26,833 nt of DNA. Origin: Saccoglossus kowalevskii (lineage: Eukaryota > Hemichordata > Enteropneusta > Harrimaniidae). How positions within the stretch are numbered: the first letter of the stretch is position 1; the number at the start of each line of letters is the position of its first letter. This document shows positions 1 through 14,180 of this stretch, one piece after another. The position numbers and the translations under genes are program-made. The notes beneath the pieces were generated by a model. That model was not told where the DNA came from, did no database searches, and saw nothing but the letters and a program-made list of their open reading frames with translations. The DNA is taken from positions 309,037 to 335,869 of the forward strand of contig NW_003109978.1 of assembly GCF_000003605.2 (NCBI RefSeq), read 5' to 3'.

Positions 1-152
1 TCAGTACTTCATGTGTATGGATGACATCACTACTCTACTTCATGTGTATGGATGACATCACTACTCAGTACTTCATGTGTATGGATGACATCACTACTCA
101 GTACTTCATATGTATGGAGGACATCACTACTCCGTACTTTATGTGGATGGAA
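1..152. repeat. 33-bp tandem repeat, cut by window start
   Basis: About four and a half copies of a 33-bp unit built around TACTTCATGTGTATGGATGA and ATCACTACTC. The second copy is three bases shorter and the last copies are diverged (TTCATATG, TTTATGTGG). The array probably continues to the left. It lies in the intron 1 region of the SIK gene. I see no coding meaning. Confidence 0.9.
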
Positions 153-3700
<3,548 letters not shown>

Positions 3701-3866
3701 TGACTATCTCAGCTTGTTGAAATTTGACACCAATCTAACTTAAGTTTTCACGAGACAGAATAATTGACAATAAACTTCGAGACACTTTCTAAGATTATAT
3801 TGAATGTGCCTAGTTCCACGGTAACCGTGCTCCCAGTTCATCAATTAAAGGGCCGTGTCGTACTGA

Positions 3867-3899
3867 ATCGAACCACAGTCCGAGGGACTGTGATCGAAC
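3867..3899. mobile_element. Minimal transposon relic: 19-bp palindrome with 7-bp TSD
   Basis: The palindrome CACAGTCC-GAG-GGACTGTG (3874-3892) is flanked on both sides by the identical 7-mer ATCGAAC (3867-3873 and 3893-3899). This is the layout of a DNA transposon reduced to little more than its terminal inverted repeats, or of an excision that left both tips behind. The tip CACAGTCC is the same as that of the 347-bp element at 14647-14993, which also has a 7-bp duplication. It sits about 350 bp upstream of the SIK start codon. Confidence 0.65.
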
Positions 3900-3960
3900 C
3901 ATTGTATATACCTCGCATACAGCTGTGAACATAACACACAGGAAATTAAAAACATTGACA

Positions 3961-3968
3961 TTACGTCA
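3961..3968 (-). promoter_or_regulatory. CRE-type site upstream of SIK
   Basis: TTACGTCA, the reverse complement of TGACGTAA, a strong CREB/ATF motif variant, 438 bp upstream of the SIK ATG. It is the nearest upstream full CRE to the promoter and fits the known CREB control of mammalian SIK1. The function here is inferred. Confidence 0.45.
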
Positions 3969-4575
3969 TCAGATGGAATTACTAGTACGTACGGTTCAAT
4001 GGATGGCCTCGCCACGATGTATTATATTATGACATATCGTGTCCTTTCGCACTAAAAACTAATCAGATGTGAACATGATTGATGGCACATCAACGCTGCA
4101 CCACAACAATCCCCAGGTCAACGACCTCAAGTACGATCTTGTAGTAAATAACTCAAAGAAAGGTGAATGGCAAGCTTTCTCCAACAAACGGTTACTTTGA
4201 ATAGAATATACGACCACTCCTCCCGACTCCTCGCCCCCCCCCCCAAACTATACAACGAGGCATGTTTATGCATATCCATTGTCGAGTGTCAGTGTTTTTT
4301 TACAGCATCTGTGTGGTTTTAGTCCTTTATTGGAACTCACGTGCGCGGAGGACAAACGAGCGACATGATTCCGCCAACATTAGATAACGACTGGTATCAT
4401 ACTCCCAAAATACTCGTATCAAATAAACACAAGATATGTTGGCACAAAACCAATGCGTCAGTTAATTCTACGGGTAACTCGGTCGAATTGCCATACTGTT
4501 ACGTTACCATTGAGCGTTCAAGCCCGATTTCGTAGATATCATGGTATGCATACTAATTAGTTAATCTGCATATTG

Positions 4576-4576
<1 letters not shown>

Positions 4577-4609
<33 letters not shown>
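4577..4609. repeat. (TA)n microsatellite
   Basis: Uninterrupted TA dinucleotide run of about 33 bases in the SIK upstream region. Confidence 0.95.
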
Positions 4610-4612
<3 letters not shown>

Positions 4613-5788
4613 AATCGATATGTACAGTAAAGGGGAATCAAATGTGACAATTAAAAAGCACATCAGATATTGTATTTTTACAGTATATTAAAAATTATTC
4701 ACCTTGGCCCAATCAAATAAATGTGTTTTTGTTGTGTGTGTTTAACTAAATGTTGAACTAGAAGTGACTTGTTAAGATATTGGTGCCCGAATCACAGTAG
4801 CAGCGACTTGTCGTTTTCAAGTTTGTCGGAGATTGAAGGCATTGGATCATAACATAGGTACAACATCATTCCCGTACCATCCCACTGAAATCCGAATTAT
4901 CGTCATACATTTTGAGTTGTCCTTCATTGTAAGCCTGGTTATGTACTCTCAATAAAAGTTTTGCCATAGTAATGAAAGTGTGACGTGTGTTCTAATTTGT
5001 GTGTTCAGTAGGCTCAATAAAGCAATGGTAGAAAATGGCCGCCAACATCTCGTTGAGAGCCATAGACCCACGAGACTTGCTTTTTCTTCACAAATATTGC
5101 TCTATTTCGCCCCGCCATCAAATATCGTGTTTCAAATACCATAGTTACATAATTCAGAAGAATGGGGAACGCGATGACGGAAGAGAAAGAAACAGTATTT
5201 GAGTGGCAAAAACGTTTCGTAGGTGTGATGCTTACAACGAGATATCGGCGATAACTTATTTCTAAGGTATTTTGTGTATTTCAGCAAAGTGTTATACGTC
5301 TATCAGTAAGAGAAGTGAACACGATGTGAACACGATGGAGGCAACTAGATATATACCTTTTCAACGTTGTGTAGGGGTATAAACACTAACATGCATTCAA
5401 AAACCTACTTTTATTTTGCACATTTCTAAACGAAATTCAAGCTCGGATTGAATACAGATGCTTTTATAACACAGACCGGGAACGGGAACCGGGAACGCTC
5501 AATATATGCGCCATTTTTGCATATAATTGAGTCCAACATGGTACGTACTTACAGTTGAATTTCTAAGTACCACTTTTTTGTATGTCGCGACGACGCAATT
5601 TCGTGACGAAAAACTCTGTGATGTAGTGGATGTAAGCGAAGTATGAACAGACAACTCTGCTCAGTTATGTACAGTAGCCCCCTCCCCCGTTTACAATATA
5701 ATAGCACATTTCTAAAACAGTATTTTTGGTCGACGCACGCCCACAGATGAACAAAACATATCAACGCTGTAAAGGTCGTTAAAATGTC

Positions 5789-5796
5789 TTACGTCA
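5789..5796 (-). promoter_or_regulatory. CRE-type site TTACGTCA
   Basis: Exact TTACGTCA (TGACGTAA on the other strand), about 2.3 kb upstream of SIK. A near-match, CTACGTCA, follows at about 5912. Confidence 0.35.
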
Positions 5797-6740
5797 CGAA
5801 CGATATAGTGATTATAAAAAAATCATTCCCAAAAGATTAATCTGAGAATTGTGAGAAGATTGATGGTGGGATGTGCGTGTAACAGAGAAGATGGGTATTC
5901 TCGTGGGCGAGGCTACGTCACAGAACGTTCTACGTTGCTAGGCGCGTACCAATGTAGTTCTACGGGTTCTGTGCGAGTTGTCGTGGAACACCATCGAAAG
6001 GGCAGGTGAAAACAGACAACAGCTCAAATTCAACGTTGAAGTAATCCCGAGCAACCAAATTTATATATGTTACACACGTAGGGGTGATCTTGTTACACTG
6101 TTTATGGAGAGTCTCAACAACTATCCCAAAGTACCGTTTTCTGAGAGTTTTCGGCCTTTTTTTCGCCTTGATGGTTGCCGGGCGGTGAAAATTCCTTAGA
6201 GTATCTTACCGATGAACATGTACCATTTTCTTGATAGAAAAAGTTCCGCATGCTAGCGTAAATATAGTAGCCACCACTTATAGACAATGTTTCGATTGAC
6301 CACATATTTCTGCATTACACCTTGTATTTCTGTATTTTTTGTACATTTTCATTTATTTATGTCTTTCACGTAATATGAGGTTATTACGAGGATACTGAAA
6401 AAGTATGCACGAAGACAGTACAGCGGATAGTCGATAGAAGGGAATTTCATTTTTGTGACGTCGATTGGTACACTCGGAATCACAATATCACACATGCAAG
6501 TTTACGTTACACCCCTCTATATTATATATGCAACTATAACGCACACGTGGCTCGACGCGTAGAATCTTTTACGCAAGCGCACGCATACTTTCCCCGTTTG
6601 GAAGTGTTCTACTCCAGGGTTCCATAACGATATATCATGAATAAGTAATAGCAGTGAATATGCTGTAGAATCGACCAGACGTGGTAATTTCGCGTCGGAC
6701 CACGATTTGAGAAAGAAAATTATAAAATTGCCACGGCTGG

Positions 6741-6766
6741 GCCAGTCTACGTTGCCAGTCTACGTT
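6741..6766. repeat. 13-bp perfect direct duplication
   Basis: GCCAGTCTACGTT occurs twice head to tail (6741-6753 and 6754-6766). It is a simple recent duplication with no further meaning seen. Confidence 0.9.
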
Positions 6767-7108
6767 GCAATTTAGTGCCCGAACACTTATGGTAATGGTG
6801 AGACACATTATGTTTTAATGGCGGCGTAAGTGTTATGTAATAGTTGTACCGGCGCTGATACCCCCTTGCAATAGTGTTTGACTCCGACATCTGAAATCCT
6901 CTAACCCCGGTGTATTGTGTTTACGCATGTGTTCTGTTACGTGGGTGTAAATTATGGTTATGTAAAGGAGCAAATCCGAACTGAATACGATAAGGGTCGA
7001 ATTGCTTTCTCGGAAATTAACGTTAAACTTATTCTTCTCAGAAATAATTTAGTTTTATTTATCTGTTTACTTCACGAAATGAACAACAAGACGTTGAAAC
7101 ACACCAAT

Positions 7109-7418
7109 TTAAAGGGCGGTGGTCGTCGCGCTACGCATGTGCGACATTTGTGTTGATAAACATTGATTTTCCCACAATCCAATGCGCTCTTCTAATGGAA
7201 ATCACAACTATGAGCTTTGACCTGGATGTGACTTGCACTAATTACCGCCGGTGACTCCTTCGATACCTTCCAACCACCTAAAACATACCTAAATAAAGCT
7301 TGGTAACATCTCAATTTGTACTCGTTGATCTGCGCAACAGCCAAAGTCACCATATTTGTTTATATTATGAGACCCATAAATCTCGCGCATACGTGGCGTG
7401 ACGACTATCGCCCTTTAA
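7109..7418. mobile_element. Non-autonomous TIR element with TTAA ends
   Basis: The left end TTAAAGGGCGGTGGTCGTCG (from 7109) is mirrored at the right end by CGACTATCGCCCTTTAA (ending 7418). The inverted arms run for more than 30 bp and differ mainly by transitions. Both ends carry TTAA, the target chosen by piggyBac-like and Kolobok-type transposases. The interior has no transposase frame, so this is a MITE. The superfamily is not proven, since the tips do not begin with the CCC typical of piggyBac. Confidence 0.6.
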
Positions 7419-7527
7419 TTAAAGAGCGGTGGTCATCGCGCAACGCGTATTTGAATTTTCACACGCTGTGTACGTCGCTATGAGTCCCATACTGAACAGG
7501 ACGCGACACGACGACCACTGCACTTCA
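7419..7527. mobile_element. Second copy of the same TIR family, short, abutting
   Basis: Directly after the first element comes another TTAA (7419-7422) and the same tip, AGAGCGGTGGTCATCGCG. An inverted, diverged copy of the tip (ACGACCACTGCACTT) lies at about 7510-7524. The junction TTAATTAA makes a near-palindrome of about 75 bp with the first element's right arm. No TTAA is seen at the far right, so this copy is truncated or rearranged. Confidence 0.45.
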
Positions 7528-7679
7528 AAATCAGATTTAAAAGCATACACAGAGTTGAGCAGCAAATATATCTGGTGTAGGGAAATATCTTAGACATTAA
7601 AAGGGAAAAAAATGTCGCAACTAATGTTTCAATTGTCTGATACGTATACCGGCTCAACCGAAAAGACCGTTTTTGTTTG

Positions 7680-7912
7680 GGTGCGTCATGATCTGGGAGC
7701 CTTGCGTGAAACACCGTCAGTAGCCATGATCTGAGTCGTGCATGCAACTGTATCATAGAGTAGACTCACAGGCCGGTCATGATATGATATGAGCCTTGCA
7801 CGAAACACCGTGGTGCAGCCTGGCCATGATCTGCGAGCCTTGAACGAAACACGGAGGTGTAAGCTGGCCATGATTGATGAGAGCCTTACACGGGACATCG
7901 TGTTATAAAGAG
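7680..7912. repeat. Degenerate 40-50 bp tandem repeat, about 5 copies
   Basis: Five diverged units each start near CATGATCTG or CATGAT (about 7687, 7726, 7778, 7825, 7869). Most continue with GAGCCTT and then GAAACACCG or a variant. Spacing is 39-52 bp. Frames opened by the repeat on the minus strand (7928-7686, 7756-7478) are by-products. Confidence 0.75.
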
Positions 7913-9349
7913 TATGAGAGTCAGGCACAAACTATGAGTTTGAATCATGAGAGAATCTAGATCAATACTAATAATGGAATATCAATATTTCCAAGTTCAA
8001 CAGCAGGTCAGCAGAACAAACAATTTAACCCCAATTTTATTGAATGTTTGACACGTTATACGGCATATTTGTTTGCATAATTAAAGAGGGTTGTGCGCAT
8101 GCTCTGTTTGTTTGAGCGTCTTACAGAAAATTTAATTGTGAAATCCCCAACTTTACTCTCAAAGCTATTGGGACGCCCGGTATTTTCTTGAAATTGAAAT
8201 TGCAAACATTTTGTTGGGAACACCTGTACGAAAGGACATTTTTAGTCGGGTGTTCGTAAATACATTACAATAATGTTAAATATGTTGAAAATTAATTATT
8301 GATATTGATTGTATTTACTTTACAATTACTAATCCAGCCATCACAATTCGATTTTTTTTTTTATGAAAGAATTTGAAATTTGTGAAATAAGTTTGCCCAG
8401 TGTAAGAGACATAAGAGTTTTACCATTATAGACCATCAGAAGAGATCTACGGTTTTTATGACAGTTCCACCGTTCCACGTATTTTGTATTCCGGTTAAGG
8501 TCACAAATAAGTGAATTGCCTCGCTTCCATTGATTACTGTGCTTTTTCGTTATGCCTGGCATTTTCTTTAATTTGCTAATAACGTAACAAACAATCATTT
8601 GCTTCCACGGCCACAAACGAATAATATAGCTCAAACCGATCTCTTGCCGAGGCGGAGTCAATTGTAACTATGTACTTTAATATTCGCAGCGTTTAAAAGA
8701 AACAATAAGCATGCATAAATAGATCAGTGGTGACCACACACACGTGAGAAAACTATCCAGAAATGAAATTAACACAGTTTTAGTGGTAAATTGAAAAAAA
8801 TCCACCAACATCGGGTGCGTTTAGTACACAGCTTCCTCAAGTCATGCTGACTCCGATTATGTTTCCTATACGGCCGTCAGGAGAAATTTGCAAACAAAAT
8901 TAATTACGTTTATATAGAAGGTCACGTGACCCATGTTCAAATCATGTCGGGAGCTTAATGAAATTACATGTATTTCGAAGTGTTTACCGAGCCTCAATAT
9001 TTCTTCTTGTATTCATTTGGTGTCACAGGAACCGTTTTGACATACATAAACAAAATGCGAACACGTTCTCCTCACATTTGTTAAACAGAGTTATTGTGAA
9101 AACACGTTATATTGGAATATATAAATTAGTACTATTTCCATAAACTTCTATTGAAAAGCATGATAAATATCAAGCATAATTTCGTATCGAAAAAATGTGT
9201 ACCTGACAACGGATATGTCGAGGGCCGTGTACGTAGAAACGTCGATAAACAAGCACATACCGATCCGTCTTCTCATATCCAGGGTCTAATGATTCACCCA
9301 CCATTAAAAAGCGATAACTACGCACATTTGAAACCCTTTGGATAGCCTA
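7913..9349. other. Intergenic, nothing supported
   Basis: No gene, RNA or clear repeat seen. The longest frame (minus 8661-8341, 106 codons) has no recognisable domain. An E-box palindrome TCACGTGA lies near 8921. Octamer-free and moderately CpG-rich. Confidence 0.5.
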
Positions 9350-9368
9350 TGACGTCATTATGACGTCA
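9350..9368. promoter_or_regulatory. Two perfect CRE palindromes in tandem
   Basis: TGACGTCA occurs at 9350-9357 and again at 9361-9368, with starts 11 bp apart, about one helical turn, so both would face the same side of the DNA. This is the canonical CREB/ATF site. It lies 5.8 kb upstream of SIK. A pair of perfect CREs is unlikely by chance, but no gene start is visible close by. Confidence 0.55.
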
Positions 9369-9785
9369 TACACCTCCTTAACTCGTCCCACGTGGTCTGC
9401 TGGGAGCGATTCTAATGTCACTCAGTCTGCTGTGCTGTCGTATGTTCTATTATATCTTCGCTGATAACTACGATAGCTAAAGCGACTGATAGATGCATTG
9501 CTTACTCACGCACCCTAAATTCCAAGGCAATGTTTTTTTGCGCTGATCAATGCCGTGATAAATAACTGCAATTTGAGCATTTAAATTTATTACCGATGTC
9601 TTGGTTATAAAATTGCTAGTGTCGTTGTTCCCGTAGTGTGTTTCATTGTGTATGCATACTATTCGGAAACGCTGTCCTAGTTTAAATGAAACTGTGTCAC
9701 GAATGAATTATTTTTTTAAAATAAATTTATGGTAAACGTGTTTCATGTATATATATTGCAGTTATCTTCAAATCTCCGCCGTTTT

Positions 9786-10130
9786 CAAGCTTTACGTGAC
9801 ATTACGTCAAACAAGTCCTTGTTGATTCGTTATATTGTTGCATTGTAACAAGACATCAAATGGGCCTATGTATCAAGTCACTTTGACGTTGTCGAGATAT
9901 TACGAAACGCAGACCCTTGTGATACAATACGTTGTCGTAATATTACGTCAAACAAGTCCATGTGACATATTACATTTTACGTTGTAATAATACCTTAAAC
10001 AAAGCAATGTGACACAATACGTTGTAATATTACGTCAAACAAGCCCATGTGACATATTAAATTTTACGTTGTAATATTACCTCAAACAAAGCAATGTGAC
10101 ACAATACGTTGTAATATTACGTGAAAAAGG
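9786..10130. repeat. 87-bp tandem repeat carrying CRE motifs
   Basis: Two well-kept 87-bp units start at 9937 and 10024 with GTAATATTACGTCAAACAAG, and a third is cut short at 10111. Older, diverged copies precede them (CATTACGTCAAACAAG at 9800). Each unit is itself two related halves (ACGTCAAACAAG... then ACCTCAAACAAAG...). TTACGTCA is present at 9802, 9943 and 10030 and is mutated in the last copy (TTACGTGA). Confidence 0.85.
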
Positions 10131-10931
10131 CAATAGACATGTTTATTTGGCACTACACAATTCATTTAGCTCAGTATTATTAATAATAATAATAAAATAT
10201 TTTACAAAAAACAGTAAACTAAGGTCTATGATTAAGCAAAATATGTTCAGGCAAATAGTATCACTTAGAAGTTCAGGGCTCATACCACTAATTGAATTTC
10301 CATAGACGACAATGTTAACATATGACGAGATTGCTATATGAAAATGACGAAGAAAGTTGAAAATATGGCTCAAAAATGGGAAATCAATATGCCAGTAATC
10401 AACCATATGAAAAAAACTAACATGTTGGCCAGCTCAAACTCTTGCAAATCTCAGGTAAACAAGACACACCTACTGTATTTGGATTGCACCAAGAGAAATC
10501 ACTGGAAAAACACCAAGATTAGAACATCCAAATACACACAGAATAAACCCACAGGTACACAGCCGCTAAGTAGTAAACAAAAGACCACATGTTGGTCTCA
10601 CCTCTGACCCAGGTGATTACGCCCTCAAACAGAGAGCACCTGAGAAAAAAAATATTTAAAAAATTTCATTGGTTCTTGCTAGGCATTTAAATTGAGCAGC
10701 CATTGGTTCAGTAGTTAGTGGCATGAGACCTTAAATACACCTTTACCTTACACCGCGCCCTCTAGTGTCGAAGTCTGTTCAACGTATCGACATTGTTTTG
10801 TAAAGTAGTCGTTCATCAAGGGAAACAAAGATCGTGTTATTGAGGAGATGCTGAATTGTTCGAGTTACGGACATTGAGTTACAGAAATTACCACGCTCAT
10901 ATTTTTGAAACCACGCATATTTTTGTAAAAC
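10131..10931. other. Intergenic, no gene supported
   Basis: Frames of 69-89 codons here are AT-rich and match nothing I recognise. Apart from the CCAAT boxes and the CTCF-like site listed separately, nothing stands out. Confidence 0.5.
10755..10768 (-). promoter_or_regulatory. CTCF-like motif
   Basis: GCGCCCTCTAGTGT matches 13 of 14 positions of the reverse-complement CTCF core (GCGCCMYCTRSTGG), a motif shared across bilaterians. CCAAT-type boxes (CCATTGGTTC at about 10701, CATTGGTTC at about 10670) lie just upstream. Binding is not shown. Confidence 0.4.
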
Positions 10932-11070
10932 AACGTCCAAATTGTAAATCGATGTTCAATTAACAGTTAACAAAACTTTGAATTACCGGCAATATACATA
11001 ATTGTTTTTGGTGAACGTCCACAATTAGTAACTCGATCTTTAATTAACAGTTGACCAAACTTCGAATTAC
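10932..11070. repeat. 82-bp direct duplication, diverged
   Basis: AACGTCCA with following TTAACAGTT and GAATTAC blocks occurs at 10932 and again at 11014 (period 82 bp). The copies differ at many positions, so the duplication is old. Confidence 0.75.
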
Positions 11071-11218
11071 GGGAAACTTTACAAAAAAAAAGTGAGACAT
11101 GTTAAAACCATCTCAAATAGAAGACCTAAGCAGGTGGAATCATGAATGAACATGGCTTTATTGCAGTACTAGTATTACAGACACATTTACGCAGAACGGA
11201 ACTTGGAATATTTTCAAA

Positions 11219-11226
11219 TTACGTCA
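11219..11226 (-). promoter_or_regulatory. CRE-type site TTACGTCA
   Basis: Exact TTACGTCA followed by CTCAG. One of ten full CRE-type sites between 3.0 and 14.9 kb. Confidence 0.3.
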
Positions 11227-11454
11227 CTCAGTCACATGCCTTTTGGCCGGAATCCCGGCCCAGTGGACAATCTGGCGATTACCAGTTACCTGCTTCCCAT
11301 TTGCCATTCGCAGGGGGAGCCGGGGGCCAGCGTGGCTGAATGATACGAATCCTGGTGACGGCCATTTCAATACTAATCGTGGCGTAGAGGGCGACCTTAA
11401 ATTTAAGTTCACATCGGTGAAAGGAGGCCAAGAAAAGAGGGGGGGGGGGGCAAA

Positions 11455-11795
11455 GGTTATTTTCGTTCAACGTAATTGCAATATTTTTTTGTTCGTACAA
11501 CGTAAATTGAAAAAATAAATTCCGTAATTCTGTAATCACAGGCTAGACGTACAACGTAATCAATCAGATATTTTTTCGTACAGTGTAAAAATGTGTCATT
11601 TTTCTCGGTACGTACAAGAATTTACATCCAAATAAAAAAAGTCGTAAACAATAATCCAGGGAAATTACACGGTAAAACGACTAGATGACACAATTCACGG
11701 CAAAATTCAATTTTCACTGTAAACTGTAAAAACGTCTTTTTTTCCTTGTAAATTGTAAAAAGTCCTTTTTATTTCCCGTAAAACTGTACCAGCTA
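11455..11795. repeat. Low-complexity decayed repeat of CGTACA/GTAAA words
   Basis: Short words (CGTACAACGTAA, ACTGTAAA, TTGTAAATTGTAAAAA) recur irregularly after a G10 run at 11441-11450. It looks like a decayed simple or dispersed repeat without fixed period. Confidence 0.5.
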
Positions 11796-12510
11796 CCCCC
11801 TTGCCCCTTCTAAGAAAAGCATCTTTGTCATTTGTTTGAACCCTTCACAATACGTGTATGTATCCACGAAACTACTAGTGTTGAGAAACTGGAATATTGT
11901 ACTTTGCAGTATGTCATCATGATAATGGCACCCTGAATATGTGAAAACACGATTATGTGAGAAACTACAGGAATGTGGGACTACGTAGTATGCCGTCAAA
12001 ATGGCATCCGAATATGTGAAACCACGACTCTTTGACCTAAGTTGTTGTCATATTGGCCTTCGCCCACTGTATTAGCAGATTGACATATGAGCCGACCGTA
12101 AAATGTTAAGAAAAACAGCGTGCAACGCGGTGAAATCGATTGAAAAGTTGGTGGACTCATGTATATTTGTTCTAAGTCATTCCCCCAAAATTAGCTGAGG
12201 TTATCCCACTAGCCAACCGTAAAATGATAAACAAACTGCTTACAAAGTTGTTAAAAGTGCAAAGTTGGCAGATTTACTTGGAAAATTCTCCTGTGTTGTT
12301 ATATTGTCACAATCGACAGGTAAAAATTCGAAAAAGTGAACAAATATCTCGTAAATAGCCGTTGAATTATCGTAATATCTCCCGTGGCATGTAGAGGTCG
12401 TAAGTCAACTTACTAAAAATACAAGTGCAAACGATGTCAATTTAGAAACACTTCCAAACATTAATTGCCAATTCTGAGTAAATTGAAATACACTTACATT
12501 GCAGTGCGGT

Positions 12511-12604
12511 TAGGTGAACGATGTCTAAAGTTAAGCTCAATCGGTCGTGGGCAGTACTTGCATGGGAGACAACCTGAGCAAACTAGCAGGTGAAGCTATT
12601 TTTT
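12511..12604 (+). pseudogene. 5S rRNA-derived segment, copy 1
   Basis: This matches the 3' half of metazoan 5S rRNA, which holds the internal pol III promoter. AAGTTAAGC corresponds to the A box and AGTACTTGCATGGGAGAC to the C box (5S has AGTACTTGGATGGGAGAC). Then come CCTGAGCAAAC and CAGGTGAAGCTA (5S: CCTGGGAATAC, CAGGTGCTGTAAGC). It ends in T6 at 12599-12604, a pol III terminator just where 5S ends. The 5' half of 5S is not recognisable. It could be a 5S pseudogene or the head of a SINE3-type element. Confidence 0.7.
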
Positions 12605-13305
12605 GTTTCTGTTTAGTCTCACATGAGAAGCCCTTAACCATTTTCTGCAGTAAACCGACGTGCAAACTATTTAAAATTTTAATGTTCATGCGAAATTTTA
12701 AAATTTCCTCGTATCTCCAAATATTAATTGTTTTGTTGACCGGCTAATAATAGTTCTAAGCTGTTGAGACAGCGTGTGAAGTTGTGCAAAGCGATTGCAA
12801 AATTGGTGGACTTGCTTGTATATAAAAATGAATAAAAGCCATGTTGAAGGCCTCTATATTAGCAGATTGACATATGAGCCAGCCGTAAAATGTTTTAAAA
12901 AACAGTGTACAAATTTGTGAAATCGATTGAAAAGTTAGTGATTTGCTTGTATATTTGTCCTAAGTTTGTGTCAAATCGATCCCGCGGTTAAATTTACAAT
13001 AAAATTAACTAAAAGTCTAGAGAAAGCCTCTAAAATTAGCAGAATATCTCACTAGCCAATCGTAAATGATAAGCAAACTGCTCACAAAGTTGTTATAAGT
13101 GATTGCAAAGTTGGCAGATTAACTTGGAAAAGTCTTCTGTGTTGTTATATTGTCATTGTCAACAGATAAAAGTTCGAACAAGTGAACAAATATCTCGTAA
13201 ATGGTCGTTGTTTTATCGTAATGTCTTCCGAAACATGTAGAGGTCATAGGTCATTAATTAGCTGCAAATCCATGTAAATTGAAATGGATTTAACACCAAT
13301 GCGAT

Positions 13306-13400
13306 TAGGTGATCAATCAATGCCTAAAGTTAAGCTCAATCGGCCGGGGCTAGTGCTTGCATGGGAGACAACCTGAGCAAACCAGTGGTGAAACTATTTT
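13306..13400 (+). pseudogene. 5S rRNA-derived segment, copy 2
   Basis: Same arrangement as copy 1. It has AAGTTAAGC, a C box with one further change (AGTGCTTGCATGGGAGAC), CCTGAGCAAACCAG, GTGAAACTA and a T4 run at 13397-13400. It lies 799 bp after copy 1 at the equivalent place in the duplicated unit. Confidence 0.7.
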
Positions 13401-13764
13401 GTTTTCTTTTTTGTCACACACATGGAAAAACCTTAAGCGATTTGTTGCGTATTATATTTTTGAACATGATATAAAATATTTAAAACGACGTGGAAATTAT
13501 TTAATATTTTATAGTTTATAAAAAAAATTTAAATTTCCACGTATTTCCAAATACTACTTTTTTTTGCCGTCGGCTCGTAACGGCTCTAAGCGTGCAAAGT
13601 TGCGCAAAGTGATTGCAAAGCTGGTAATGTCTCCCAAAACATATGTAGGTCATAGGTCAAATTACGAAAGATACAAGTGCAAACGATATCAATTTAGGAA
13701 CATTATCGAACATTAATTGCCTGCAAATTTAGGTAAATTGAAATGGCCTAAAGAGCTGTGTGGC

Positions 13765-13828
13765 TAGGTGATCGACCAATGCCTAAAGTTAAGCTCAATC
13801 GGTCATGGCTAGTACTTGCACTTTTTTT
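13765..13828 (+). pseudogene. 5S rRNA-derived segment, copy 3, truncated
   Basis: It keeps AAGTTAAGC and AGTACTTGCA but breaks inside the C box and passes straight into C-T7 (13822-13828). With the C box lost, TFIIIA-type recognition would not be expected. Confidence 0.65.
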
Positions 13829-14180
13829 CCTGTTTATTCACATATATACATAGACAATTTTTAAACTGTTTTTTGCGTATTATTTTTTAATGTGATGTCA
13901 AACATTTGTAGTAAAACAACGTGGTTCATCGAAAATTCCCTCGTAAATACTAATTGTTTTGCCGTCGGCTCATAATGGTTAAGATGTCTCAAAACTTTAC
14001 ATTGCTATACAATGATTTTATAACCTTTAGTACTTTGCTATTTGTATTACCGTAACTCTGAGAAATTTATAAAACATCGCGTTGCGGTGAATGTATGCTT
14101 TTTCAAAATCAAGTAAATGCACAAAACAAACAGGGTTCGCACTACACTTTTTTTTGAAGCCAGTATACATCAGTAAAATG

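Larger units (their letters stand above)
3900..7108. other. Intergenic DNA upstream of SIK
   Basis: Apart from the (TA)n run and the motifs listed separately, no gene is supported. CpG is much commoner than right of 16.5 kb. Small items include a repeated GGGAAC run (5474-5499), two AATAAA hexamers on the plus strand near 4950 and 5016, and a 55-codon frame at 5035-5202 whose ATG has a strong context but whose product I do not recognise. The 73-codon frame at 5978-6199 also matches no family I know. Confidence 0.6.
12061..13995. repeat. Roughly 0.8-kb segment in three tandem copies
   Basis: Copy A (about 12061-12850) and copy B (about 12851-13620) share a colinear order of blocks: ATTAGCAGATTGACATATGA, then ACTAGCCAA, then AACAAATATCTCGTAAAT, then the 5S-like segment, then CCGGCTMRTAA-type sequence. 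Offsets are 786 bp for the first block and 799 bp for the 5S-like block. Copy C (about 13621-13995) keeps only the second half; its 5S-like block is 459 bp after that of copy B. Copies differ by substitutions and small indels, so the array is old. No coding frame is kept. Confidence 0.85.

Noticed and set aside
5035-5202. 55-codon plus frame starting AAAATGGCCGCC
   Set aside because: Good start context, but the product is unrecognised, no donor precedes the stop, and the word also resembles a YY1 site. Not enough to call a gene.
6818-6828. ATGGCGGC followed by GTAAGT, as a mini first exon
   Set aside because: Only eight coding bases before the donor; no downstream exon could be linked.
8341-8661. 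106-codon minus frame
   Set aside because: AT-rich, no domain, no splice context; a frame of this length is not surprising in 27 kb.
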